Shown: piece after piece, positions 24,785-32,607 of the stretch
How positions within the stretch are numbered: the stretch's first letter is position 1
Layout of the letters: each line of letters begins with the position of its first letter
NCBI GenBank assembly: GCA_014655195.1
Contig: BNBH01000044.1
Location: forward strand, 1-41,190
From: Streptomyces cellulosae
Lineage (GTDB): Bacteria; Actinomycetota; Actinomycetes; Streptomycetales; Streptomycetaceae
Direction of reading: 5' to 3'
Length of the DNA stretch: 41,190 nt
Program-made: the position numbers and the translations under genes
Notes under the pieces: model-generated
What the model was told of the DNA's origin: nothing
The model's input: only the letters and a program-made list of their open reading frames with translations
The model's database searches: none

Positions 24785-26299
24785 GTGACTCTGCACGAGA
24801 TGTATCTGGTGTTGCTGGTCGGTGGTGCGGTGCTGCTGGTCAGCATCGCTGCGGCTCGCATGGCACACGGGATCGGTCTGCCTGGCCTGCTGCTGTTCCT
24901 GGCGGTCGGTGTGATCGTCGGCGAGGACGTCATAGGGCTGGAGTTCGACGACGCGGGGCTGGCTCAGTCGCTGGGCACGGCGGCGTTGGGCGTGATTCTC
25001 GTCGAAGGCGGTCTGACCACGCAGTGGACGGAGGTGAGAGAGCTGCTGCTGCCCGCCGGGGTGCTGGCCACCGTGGGGGTGGCCGTGTCGGTGGTGGTCA
25101 CGGCGGCCGGGGCGCACTGGCTGCTGGGGATGGAATGGACCCTGGCCTTGCTGCTGGGTGCGATCGTCGCTCCGACCGATGCCGCGGCGGTCTTCGCGGT
25201 GCTGCGTGCCCTGCCGCTGCCGCGGAAAGTGACCGGCTTGCTGGAGGCGGAGTCCGGGTTCAACGACGCGCCCGCGGTCATCCTGGTGCTGGTCTTCAGC
25301 GCGGGGGCGGGTGATTCGCCCGACCTTGCGCACGTCGTCGGCAACGTGGTCTACCAGCTGGGCGTGGGCGGGGTGCTCGGGCTGGCCATCGGGTGCCTGG
25401 GAGCCATTGGTCTACGGCACATCGCGCTTCCCTCCACCGGGCTGTATCCGCTGGCAACCGTGGGCTTCGGTGTTGCGGCGTTCGCCGCTGCCGGGGCCGT
25501 GGAGGCCAGCGGCTTCCTCGCCGCCTACCTGTCCGGCCTGATCCTGGGCAACGCCAAGCTGCCGCACCGTGCCGCCACCCGCTCGTTCGCCGAGGGCACC
25601 GGCTGGCTGGCCCAGATCGGCCTGTTCGTCATGCTCGGCCTGCTGGTCACCCCCCGCCAGCTGCCCTCCGCGATCTGGCCGGCCGTCGTGGTCGGGCTGG
25701 TCCTGTTGCTGGGCGCCCGACCCGTGTCCGTGCTGGTCTGTCTGCTGCCGTTCCGCTTGCCGTGGCGGCAGCAGGCGTTCGTCTCCTGGGCCGGACTGCG
25801 GGGAGCGATCCCGATCGTGCTGGCCACCTATCCCACCGTCGAGGGCGTCAACGGTGCCCGTGACCTGCTGAACATCGTGTTCGTCCAAGTGGTTCTCTTC
25901 ACCCTGCTGCAGGGCCCCAGCCTGCCCGTCGCCGCCCGGAGACTCGGTCTTGCCCGGCCCGGTGCGCTGCGTGATGTCCAGGTCGAAACCGCGCCGCTGG
26001 ACGTGCTGGACGCCGACCTGCTCACCGTCACCGTCCCGCCAGGGTCCCGCCTCATGGGCGTGGCCGTCTTCGAACTGCGCCTGCCCCCGCCCACCGTGCT
26101 GACGCTGATCGTCCGGGAAGGCGCCACGATCGTCCCACGCCCGGAGGCCGTGCTGCGTACGGGAGACGAACTGCTGCTGGTCACCACGCCAGCCGTACGG
26201 GACGCCGCCGAACGCCGACTGCGCGCGGTCGGCCGCCGTGGCAGGCTCGCCCGCTGGTTCGGCGAACACGGCCACCCCGGCCCGACGCCCAGCAGTTAG
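24785..26299 (+). CDS. K+/H+ antiporter, CPA1/NhaP2 type with TrkA-C tail
   Basis: 504 residues. Twelve or so helices make the CPA fold; the ion site is seen as IVAPTDAAAVFAVLR and ESGFNDAPAVILVL, two conserved Asp regions in helices 5 and 6. A later SWAGLRGAIPIVLA is the conserved GLRG segment of this family. The C-terminal 100 residues (LDVLDADLLTVTVPPGSRLM through RTGDELLLVTTP) form a TrkA-C-like regulatory domain that binds nucleotide or potassium signals, c-di-AMP in some relatives. GTG start at 24785. Single-gene unit ending at a hairpin shared with the convergent M23 gene. Role: potassium efflux and pH or turgor balance. Confidence 0.95.
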   Translation: MTLHEMYLVLLVGGAVLLVSIAAARMAHGIGLPGLLLFLAVGVIVGEDVIGLEFDDAGLAQSLGTAALGVILVEGGLTTQWTEVRELLLPAGVLATVGVAVSVVVTAAGAHWLLGMEWTLALLLGAIVAPTDAAAVFAVLRALPLPRKVTGLLEAESGFNDAPAVILVLVFSAGAGDSPDLAHVVGNVVYQLGVGGVLGLAIGCLGAIGLRHIALPSTGLYPLATVGFGVAAFAAAGAVEASGFLAAYLSGLILGNAKLPHRAATRSFAEGTGWLAQIGLFVMLGLLVTPRQLPSAIWPAVVVGLVLLLGARPVSVLVCLLPFRLPWRQQAFVSWAGLRGAIPIVLATYPTVEGVNGARDLLNIVFVQVVLFTLLQGPSLPVAARRLGLARPGALRDVQVETAPLDVLDADLLTVTVPPGSRLMGVAVFELRLPPPTVLTLIVREGATIVPRPEAVLRTGDELLLVTTPAVRDAAERRLRAVGRRGRLARWFGEHGHPGPTPSS

Positions 26300-26323
26300 G
26301 CAGCAGAGCTAAGCGGCGCCTAT

Positions 26324-26347
26324 CCGGGGCGTAGTCGAACGCCCCGG
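26324..26347. terminator. Hairpin between antiporter and M23 gene
   Basis: CCGGGGCG-8 nt-CGCCCCGG (26324-26331 with 26340-26347) 24 nt after the antiporter stop; it can also serve the convergent M23 gene. Confidence 0.7.
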
Positions 26348-26421
26348 CGATGCACGGGCGGATCCGCCAGGCGCAAGCAGACCCTCTGACAACAGCGCTC
26401 TGGCCCACGCCTCTGACCGCG

Positions 26422-27066
26422 TCAGACGGTGACGCCCTGCGAGCGCAGGAAGGCGAGGGGGTTGATGGCAGAGCCGAAGTTCGGGCTCGTACGAATCTCG
26501 AGATGCAGGTGCGGGCCGCTGGAGTTGCCGGTGTTGCCGGAGCGGGCGATGGTCTGCCCGGTCTTCACCTTCTGCCCGATCTTCACATCGATCCGGGACA
26601 GATGCGCGTACTGCGAGAACCTCCCGTTGCCGTGCTTGATCACCACAGCATTGCCGTACGCCGGTCCGTCCCCACCACCGTTCGGGCCGGCCTTGACGAC
26701 GGTGCCGCCGCGCACGGCGCCGACCGGCGTGCCGAGAGGCACAGCGAAGTCCTGCCCGGAGTGGGTCGACGACCACCTGCTGCCCGTCTGGGCATAGCCG
26801 GCGGTGAGCTTGTACTTCTTGACCGGGACGGCCCACGAGGGTGCCTTCTTCGCCGCCTTCTTCACGGCGGCAGCCTGCTTGGCGGACTTCTCAGCGGCCT
26901 GGGCCGTGACCGAGCCGGCCAGCGTGGTGGCGGTCTTGCCGGTTTCCGCAGCCACCGCGGTGCCCACTCCGAGCAGCGCCGACGCTCCGAGGCCGGCGGC
27001 TATGACGGCCGCGCGAGTGCGGAGTAGGGGCGAGACGGGATTGCGGGAGTGAGTGCGCTGGGACAT
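26422..27066 (-). CDS. Secreted M23-family peptidoglycan endopeptidase
   Basis: 214 residues. A Sec signal (RTRAAVIAAGLGASALLGVG, cleavage near AVA-AE at 39-40) precedes a lysine/alanine-rich linker (about 45-75) and a LytM/M23 domain (about 80-210). Zinc and catalytic residues are present: H102-SGQ-D106, H155, and H186-L-H188-LE. Such enzymes cut peptide cross-links in peptidoglycan. ATG 27066 has GGAGG nine bases upstream. The gene has a long upstream region (to 27480) with no gene, which suggests an extended leader. The Lys/Ala linker may bind wall polymers. Confidence 0.95.
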   Translation of the reverse strand: MSQRTHSRNPVSPLLRTRAAVIAAGLGASALLGVGTAVAAETGKTATTLAGSVTAQAAEKSAKQAAAVKKAAKKAPSWAVPVKKYKLTAGYAQTGSRWSSTHSGQDFAVPLGTPVGAVRGGTVVKAGPNGGGDGPAYGNAVVIKHGNGRFSQYAHLSRIDVKIGQKVKTGQTIARSGNTGNSSGPHLHLEIRTSPNFGSAINPLAFLRSQGVTV

Positions 27067-27940
27067 TCGGGATTACCTCCGGGCATGAACGGACCCGACA
27101 CGCAAGCCGTGCCGGGCGGGCCGCTCCTTGGTAACCCGAGCTCCCGTGGGTGCTCAAAGGGCCTTTCTACTAGCCAAGGCCGTGGACGGGCGGTGGGATT
27201 CCAACGCGCGTTGCCCCCGCACCTTCTGCGCAAATAGCCCCAAAACGACCATCAGGCCATTGTTGTGGAGGGGCTGGGCCGCCCAGGCAAGCGGCGAACT
27301 ACGCCCGTCCGGCAGCGTCCTGTCGGCTTGGAGGCTGGCACGAAAGGGCCCCTCAAGCCTTGGGTGATAAACCCTGCCTTTATCGCCTTCTTCGCCACTA
27401 TTCCGCCTAGTAAGGGGCAAATCGCCTGTGGTGGACGTCACCGGACGACAAGATCCGATAACTGCGGAATGTGACGCGCGCTACGTCGATGCGCATGGCC
27501 ACTATTGCCGGAAGTCGCGGCCGACGCGGGCGGGGGTGACCCGTCTCGTCGGAACGTGGCTCTCTGACCTAGGCATGTCGCAGGCGGGTATGGGCGGCGA
27601 GGCGTAAGAAAAGCGGACTGAGGTGCCGGATCACCGGCATGCGGTGGGCGAGACGCGCAGCAGCGCGAGCTGCCGCACCGTGACATACGTGGGGTAGTGG
27701 ACCGTCGACAGCGACCGTGCCCACGCCGGCGTACGCCTCGACGCCCGGTCCTGCAACGGACATGCCCGCGCCGCGAGGGCATCCAGATCAGCAGGGCCGT
27801 GGCCGCCTGCTCCCCCGGGACAGGCTTCGCTCGGCGGCAATCAGCAAGGGCAGCAGCACAGACCTGGTCACCCCGGAGCTGCTGCCCCCGGAGTCGGCTG
27901 AGGGCATGGACTCGGAGACCTCGCGGACTGCCAGGCTGGT
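27067..27940. other. 874-bp gap: long M23 leader plus unassigned DNA
   Basis: 27067-27480 is the probable promoter and leader of the M23 gene. It contains AT-rich blocks (near 27366-27384, tgataaaccctgcctttatc) and short stems such as GGCCTT/AAGGCC near 27152-27173. I looked for the ydaO c-di-AMP riboswitch that often precedes actinobacterial wall hydrolases and could not match its conserved segments. 27480-27940 holds a minus-strand frame (27569-27763, 64 codons, ending HLSPLFLRLAAHTRLRHA) that looks partly coding but matches nothing I know; probably a remnant. Confidence 0.45.
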
Positions 27941-28660
27941 CTAGTACCAGTTGTTGGCCTGCCAGAACTGCCACGCCCCGCAGGGGCCGCCATAGCGGCT
28001 GTTCATGTAGTTCAGGCCCCACTTGATCTGAGTGGCCGGGTTGGTCATCCAGTCGGCGCCGGCGGAGGACATCTTCGAGCCGGGCAGCGCCTGCATGAGG
28101 CCGTAGGCGTCGGACGTGGGGTTGTCCGCCCGGTAGTTCCAGCTGGACTCGCGCTCCACGATGCTGCTGAAGCACTGCCACTGGTCGGCGGGCACCATCT
28201 GACGGGCCATCGCCTGCACCTCTGCGACGGAGTACGTCTTCTGAACCGGGAAGGAGGAGGCGTCACGAGACGACGAGCGGCTGGCGGCCTCCCTGGCCTC
28301 CTCCCGCTCCTTGGCGAGCTGCTCGGCTCGGGCCTTCTTCTCCGCCGCCTCCCTCTTCTCCGCCGCGTCCTTCTTGGCCGCCGCGTCCCGGGCTGCCTGC
28401 TTTCGGGCGGACTCTTCCGCGGCCTTCTTCGTCGCGGCGTCCGCAGCGACGGCCTGGGCGTCGGCCTGCTGGGCCAGCGAGCTGACCTGGACCTGCGCCT
28501 GCTGGCCCGCGGGTATGTCTGCGAGGAGGGTCGTGTCGGCCGCAGCCGCTTCGAAGTCGTTCGATGACTGAGCGGTTCCGCCCTGGGCAACACCCACGAC
28601 GGCGCCGACGGTGGTGACGGCGGTGGCGGAGGCCACTGCGAATCCCCGTATCCGGCTCAC
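27941..28660 (-). CDS. Secreted SLT-type lytic transglycosylase
   Basis: 239 residues. Signal segment (FAVASATAVTTVGAVVGVAQ, about 7-26), then a long charged Ala/Lys/Glu coiled coil (about 60-128), a short Ser linker, and a lysozyme-like domain (about 140-239) with the catalytic Glu in ERESSWN (E171), followed by the NPTSDAYGLMQALPGSKM block typical of SLT domains. It cleaves the glycan strand between MurNAc and GlcNAc. The GTG at 28660 is chosen for GGAAGGAAA just upstream and the proper signal peptide; longer frames start in non-conserved sequence. The coiled coil may mediate wall or partner binding. Confidence 0.93.
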   Translation of the reverse strand: MSRIRGFAVASATAVTTVGAVVGVAQGGTAQSSNDFEAAAADTTLLADIPAGQQAQVQVSSLAQQADAQAVAADAATKKAAEESARKQAARDAAAKKDAAEKREAAEKKARAEQLAKEREEAREAASRSSSRDASSFPVQKTYSVAEVQAMARQMVPADQWQCFSSIVERESSWNYRADNPTSDAYGLMQALPGSKMSSAGADWMTNPATQIKWGLNYMNSRYGGPCGAWQFWQANNWY

Positions 28661-29130
28661 ACGGTTTCCTTCCGGCTTCGCCCGCTCCAGATTGGGTGAC
28701 CTCGCGGGCGCGATCGTGCCCCTGGCGCTGGCCTCCGAATGCTGACGCGTCACAGGAGGCACGGGCCCGGTGCGCAACTCCCTTGCTGGGAGTGCCACGT
28801 AGTGTTCCCGGGCGGCATACGGCGCTCGCTACGCAGGGGTGGGACTGTGTTGCTAGCGGTACTGGTGTGTCGTATGCGGGGCCTGACGAGGCCCAGACTC
28901 TGCCGGATCGGGGCGCCCTGTGGCAATTCTGTGACCAGTGTGAAACCTCACACCCCCGTTCGCCCTGACACCTGGGCCGGTATCGGTCTGATCCGGGCCG
29001 CCAACCGGCAGTGCCCGTGTGACCCGCCTCTTCGATCCCGGCCTGATGTCGGCGTGCGTGGCCACGAAGGCCTGTCCGAACGGCGGTCTACTATGGCCTT
29101 GCGTAATCGGTGGCGAAGGGAAGTCAGGCC
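28661..29130. other. 470-bp divergent regulatory region between SLT and BlaI genes
   Basis: No gene seen. It contains the inverted repeat at 28938-28953 and a possible -10 element TACTAT (29089-29094) 36 bp before the BlaI start. Its location makes it a likely site of BlaI binding controlling both sides (inference). Confidence 0.5.
28938..28953. promoter_or_regulatory. Inverted repeat GTGTGA-aacc-TCACAC
   Basis: Perfect 6-bp arms around four bases, in the divergent region upstream of BlaI copy 2. The TGTGA/TCACA form is like a CRP-family site, but a BlaI operator is also possible. Confidence 0.45.
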
Positions 29131-29514
29131 ATGCGGCGGCTGGGAGATCTCGAAGCGGAGATCATGGATCGCCTCTGGACGTGGAACCGTCCGGCGACGG
29201 TGCGCGAAATAGTCGATGACATCAACAAGACCCGCCCGATCGCGTACACCACGGTGATGACCGTCACCAACATCCTGTACGGCAAGGGCTGGCTGCTGCG
29301 CGGCAAGCACGGCCGGGCCTGGCTGTACTCGCCGGTCCGCAGCCGTGAGCAGTACGCCGCCGCGCTCATGGAGGACGGTTTGGGAGAGAGCAAGGACCGC
29401 CCGGCCGCACTGGTCCACTTCGTGGCGAACATGTCCGAGGAGGAACAGGCCGCCCTGCGCAAGGCCCTGCGGAACACGGCACGCCAGGCGGACCAGGCGA
29501 AGGCGGACTCTTGA
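29131..29514 (+). CDS. BlaI/MecI-family winged-helix repressor (copy 2)
   Basis: 127 residues with LGDLEAEIMDRLW, recognition helix region TTVMTVTNILYGKGWLLRGK and a C-terminal helical dimerization part. ATG at 29131 has AAGGGAAG seven bases upstream; an in-frame GTG at 29110 lacks one. Its stop overlaps the start of the M56 gene (TTGA). Likely represses its own operon and perhaps the wall-hydrolase genes on either side, being removed when the partner protease is triggered. Only about a third of residues are shared by eye with copy 1. Confidence 0.94.
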   Translation: MRRLGDLEAEIMDRLWTWNRPATVREIVDDINKTRPIAYTTVMTVTNILYGKGWLLRGKHGRAWLYSPVRSREQYAAALMEDGLGESKDRPAALVHFVANMSEEEQAALRKALRNTARQADQAKADS

Positions 29515-30422
29515 ACGCGGCGCCCGCCCTGATCGGCTACACGGCAGCGGTGGGCTTCGCCGCCCCGTACCTGCTCCTGCGCGCCGCCTGGCCGCACCGA
29601 GCCCCCGCCCTGGCCGCAGCAGTGTGGCACGCCCTGGCGGTGTCCTTCTCGTTCGGAGCCGCGCTCTCCGCGGCAAGCCTGGCCATGCCGGCCGAGAACC
29701 TGCACGCGGGCCTGGTGGGCCTCCTGCACGCCTGCGGGCTGGACGTGGGCGCGGGGCAGCCGAACCCGGAAGTCGCAGGTCGGCTGGCCGTCGGCGTTCC
29801 GGCCGCGATCGGAATCGCCCTCATGGCGAGCTTCGCCTTCCACGTCGTACGAGCCCGTCGGGCCCGGAGCGAGCACCGGGAAGCCGTCGACCTGGTGGGC
29901 CGCCACTCGGCCCACCTGAGCGCCACCGTCCTGCCCTACGACGTCCCCGCCGCCTACTGCCTACCGGGCCGCGGCCCCCGGATCGTGATCAGCGACGCGG
30001 CCGTACGTCAACTGACACCCGAGCAGCTCGGCGCCGTGCTGGAGCACGAACAGGCCCACATCGCGGGCCGCCACCACCTGGTCCTGGCCGCAGTGGAGGC
30101 CTTCTACTCGGTCTTCCGGTGGCTGCCGCTGGCGCGCCACGCCCGGGAGCAGACGGCTCTGCTGCTGGAGATGATCGCCGACGACAGGGCTCTACGCAGC
30201 CACTCCCACGAGGTGCTGGCCACCGCAATGTACGAGATGGCCACGGCCCGCACCCCGAAGGGCGCCCTGGCGGCGGGCGGCCACACCACCCTGATCCGCC
30301 TGAAGCGTGTCCTCGGCCCGCGCAGGACCGCGCATCCCGCCCTGTGGGCCTCCGTAGCCGCCGCGGCCGCGATGGTGCCGCTGCTGCCGCTGCTGGTCGC
30401 CTGCCCGCCAGGGCTCGGCTGA
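29511..30422 (+). CDS. M56-family membrane metallopeptidase (BlaR1-like, no sensor domain), copy 2
   Basis: 303 residues. Membrane segments near 5-25, 36-60 and 94-112, then the zinc protease domain with HEQAH (LEHEQAHIAGRHHL) and LLLEMIADDRAL, and a final helix (WASVAAAAAMVPLLPLLVAC). Same architecture as the copy at 6837 and likewise without an external penicillin-binding domain. TTG start overlapping the BlaI stop. The two proteins form a membrane-to-DNA proteolytic switch; the inducing signal is unknown but the flanking genes point to the wall. Confidence 0.93.
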   Translation: MNAAPALIGYTAAVGFAAPYLLLRAAWPHRAPALAAAVWHALAVSFSFGAALSAASLAMPAENLHAGLVGLLHACGLDVGAGQPNPEVAGRLAVGVPAAIGIALMASFAFHVVRARRARSEHREAVDLVGRHSAHLSATVLPYDVPAAYCLPGRGPRIVISDAAVRQLTPEQLGAVLEHEQAHIAGRHHLVLAAVEAFYSVFRWLPLARHAREQTALLLEMIADDRALRSHSHEVLATAMYEMATARTPKGALAAGGHTTLIRLKRVLGPRRTAHPALWASVAAAAAMVPLLPLLVACPPGLG

Positions 30423-30511
30423 CTGCCGCTGGTGAGACCGGCGTGACCGGACCTCACTTGCGATACGCACTACGAAGCTACTAAGTTCTCGCCTGCTCGA
30501 TGAATGCGGCG

Positions 30512-30540
30512 CTGGGCGCGGGCCACGGCTCAGCGCCCAG
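30512..30540 (+). terminator. Hairpin after M56 copy 2
   Basis: CTGGGCGC (30512-30519) pairs with GCGCCCAG (30533-30540) around 13 nt, 90 nt after the M56 stop and before the NlpC/P60 gene. Moderate strength; possible terminator. Confidence 0.5.
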
Positions 30541-30636
30541 TGTCGGATCCACGGGAGAGTGCCGAAGCTGACTATTGTCGGCCGGACGGCAAAACCCGTC
30601 GCTCGGTCCACAGACGCGCAGAGGAGTCAGCTCACG

Positions 30637-31662
30637 ATGGGAACGCACCGTCGGCCGAAACCGCCCAGCCGTGCCCGAATAGCCACCCTCGGCGTGGCGG
30701 CCGGGGCGGTCAGCCTCCTGCCGACGCAGAGCCAGGCGGCGCCGAAGCCGACGGTGGACGAGGTGCGCAAGCAGGTGGAGCTGCTGTACGAGGAGGCCGA
30801 GGCTCCCACAGAGGAGTACAACGGCATCGCGGAGAAGCAGAAGAAGCTGCAGCGCGAGGTGGACGCTACCCAGGACCGGCTGGCCCGCAAGCAGCAGGAG
30901 ATCAACGAGCTGCGCGAGAAGATTGGCCCATTGGCGGCGGCGCAGTACCGATCAGGCGGCATCGACCCGAGCGTGCAGCTCTTCCTTTCCAGCGATCCGG
31001 ACGAGTATCTCGACAAGGCCCAGGTGCTGGGGCGTACCAGCGACCGGCAGGCCGAGGCTCTGCGGGCGCTGCACAGCAAGCAGCGGGAACTCGCTCAGGA
31101 ACGCGCCGACGCCGCGAAACGGCTGAAGGCCATCCAGGAGACCCGCGCCAAGGCCAAGGAGAAGAAGGACGAGGTCCAGGGCAAGCTCGCCAAGGCCCGC
31201 AAACTCCTCAACAGCCTGACCGCGGCTCAGCGCGCCAAGATGGAAGCCGACCAGAAGCGCGAGGACGCCGCCGCCGGTGCCAGTGACGCGCCTGCCACCT
31301 ACAACGGTCCAGCCAGCGGTCGCGCCAAGACCGCCATCGAGTTCGCGTACGCCCAGCTCGGCAAGCCCTACGAGTGGGGCTCCACCGGACCCAACTCCTA
31401 CGACTGCTCGGGCCTGACCGGCTCCGCCTGGCGCGCTGCGGGCGTCTCGCTGCCCCGCACCGTCAAGCAGCAGTACGACGCCGGCCGCAAGGTGGCCAAG
31501 TCCGATCTGCAGCCGGGTGACATCATCTACTGGTACAACGACAACCAGCACAACGGCATGTACGTCGGCAACGGCAAGGCCATCCACGCGCCGCGCACAG
31601 GCAAGAACGTGGAGATCGTCCCCTTGGACTCCATGCCGTTCTTCGCCGCAAGCAGGCCCTGA
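30637..31662 (+). CDS. Secreted NlpC/P60 (C40) peptidoglycan hydrolase with coiled coil
   Basis: 341 residues in RipA-like layout: signal segment (RIATLGVAAGAVSLLPTQSQ, about 14-34), a long coiled coil (about 38-212) rich in Glu, Lys and Arg, then a C40 domain (about 228-341) with catalytic C257 (NSYDCSGLTG), H305 (NDNQHNGMYVGNG) and H317 (AIHAPRTG). It hydrolyses D-Glu-meso-DAP-type bonds in stem peptides; the coiled coil keeps such enzymes autoinhibited until engaged. ATG at 30637 with GAGGAG upstream. The catalytic His is normally followed by Val (HVGIYIG); here Asn. Follows the BlaI-M56 pair in the same direction. Confidence 0.95.
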   Translation: MGTHRRPKPPSRARIATLGVAAGAVSLLPTQSQAAPKPTVDEVRKQVELLYEEAEAPTEEYNGIAEKQKKLQREVDATQDRLARKQQEINELREKIGPLAAAQYRSGGIDPSVQLFLSSDPDEYLDKAQVLGRTSDRQAEALRALHSKQRELAQERADAAKRLKAIQETRAKAKEKKDEVQGKLAKARKLLNSLTAAQRAKMEADQKREDAAAGASDAPATYNGPASGRAKTAIEFAYAQLGKPYEWGSTGPNSYDCSGLTGSAWRAAGVSLPRTVKQQYDAGRKVAKSDLQPGDIIYWYNDNQHNGMYVGNGKAIHAPRTGKNVEIVPLDSMPFFAASRP

Positions 31663-31684
31663 GCGCCACCACCTTGGAAGTTTC

Positions 31685-32554
31685 GTGAACCCACGCCCGG
31701 CCGTCCGTTCCCTGCTCGCCATCGCGGGCGCCTCGACCGCCCTTCCGATCCTCGTCGCCTGCGGAGGCGGGTCGTCGGACACGGACGAGTCATCCGCCGC
31801 GTCGACATCGTCGGAGGCGCTCTCCCACGTGCACGGGCTGGGCGTCGACCCCGCCGACGGGCGCGTGTACGTCGCCACCCACAACGGCCTGTACACGGTC
31901 GCCAAGGGACAGAAACCGAAGCTCGTCGGCGACCGCAAGGACGACTTCATGGGCTTCACCGTTACCGGCGAGAACACCTTCATCGCCAGCGGACACGGCG
32001 CCCCAGGCAGCGACCGTCCGGCCAACGTCGGACTGATCGAGACCAAGGACGCCGGTCGCACCTGGACCACCCGGTCGCTGTCCGGGGAAGCCGACTTCCA
32101 CTCCCTGGACTCGGCCAAGGGCACCGTCTACGGATACGAGGGCGGCCGCGTCCGGGTCAGCAGCGACCTGAAGAACTGGGACGACCGAGCGACACTGGAG
32201 GCCCTCGACCTCGCGGTGAGCCCGACCGGCGACAAGCTGCTGGCCACCACGGCAGAGGGCGTCGTCACCAGCACCGACGGCGGCCGTACCTTCCGCAAGG
32301 GCGCCGGGAACGTCCAGGCGTTCGTGTCCTGGCCCGCGGAGAAGTCCCTGTTCGGCATCGACACGTCCGGGAAGCTGAGCAGCAGCGCGGACGGCGGCAA
32401 GACCTGGAAAGAGCTCACGACCGTGCCAGGCGGACAGCCCCAGGCGCTGACCGCGATCAACGCCGACCGTGTCCTCGCGGCGACGATGACGGGCGTGTAC
32501 GAGTCGCGCGACGGCGGCAAAACGTTCAGCGAGTTGGCGCCGCTGACCTCCTGA
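31685..32554 (+). CDS. Asp-box beta-propeller lipoprotein (sialidase/F510_1955-like)
   Basis: 289 residues. Lipobox LVAC with Cys26 marks a lipoprotein; a Ser/Asp-rich linker follows. The rest is a beta-propeller with repeated Asp-boxes: TKDAGRTWTT, STDGGRTFRK, SADGGKTWKE and SRDGGKTFSE, plus HVHGLGVDPADGRVYVATH near the start. This pattern matches the F510_1955-type glycosylhydrolase-like family; actual hydrolase activity is not established and no catalytic set can be read. GTG at 31685 with GGAAG four bases upstream, 22 bp after the C40 gene, so the two are an operon. Relatives often lie in copper-related loci. Confidence 0.85.
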   Translation: MNPRPAVRSLLAIAGASTALPILVACGGGSSDTDESSAASTSSEALSHVHGLGVDPADGRVYVATHNGLYTVAKGQKPKLVGDRKDDFMGFTVTGENTFIASGHGAPGSDRPANVGLIETKDAGRTWTTRSLSGEADFHSLDSAKGTVYGYEGGRVRVSSDLKNWDDRATLEALDLAVSPTGDKLLATTAEGVVTSTDGGRTFRKGAGNVQAFVSWPAEKSLFGIDTSGKLSSSADGGKTWKELTTVPGGQPQALTAINADRVLAATMTGVYESRDGGKTFSELAPLTS

Positions 32555-32607
32555 TTTGTGTGCTACGGCGGGACGAATCGCCAAGTCCGATGCAACAATG
32601 CTCTGTT

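Noticed and set aside
27067..27480. c-di-AMP (ydaO) riboswitch before the M23 gene
   Set aside because: The conserved ydaO segments could not be found on the minus strand.
27569..27763. 64-codon frame as a real gene
   Set aside because: No start with ribosome site, no known family, only partial coding character.
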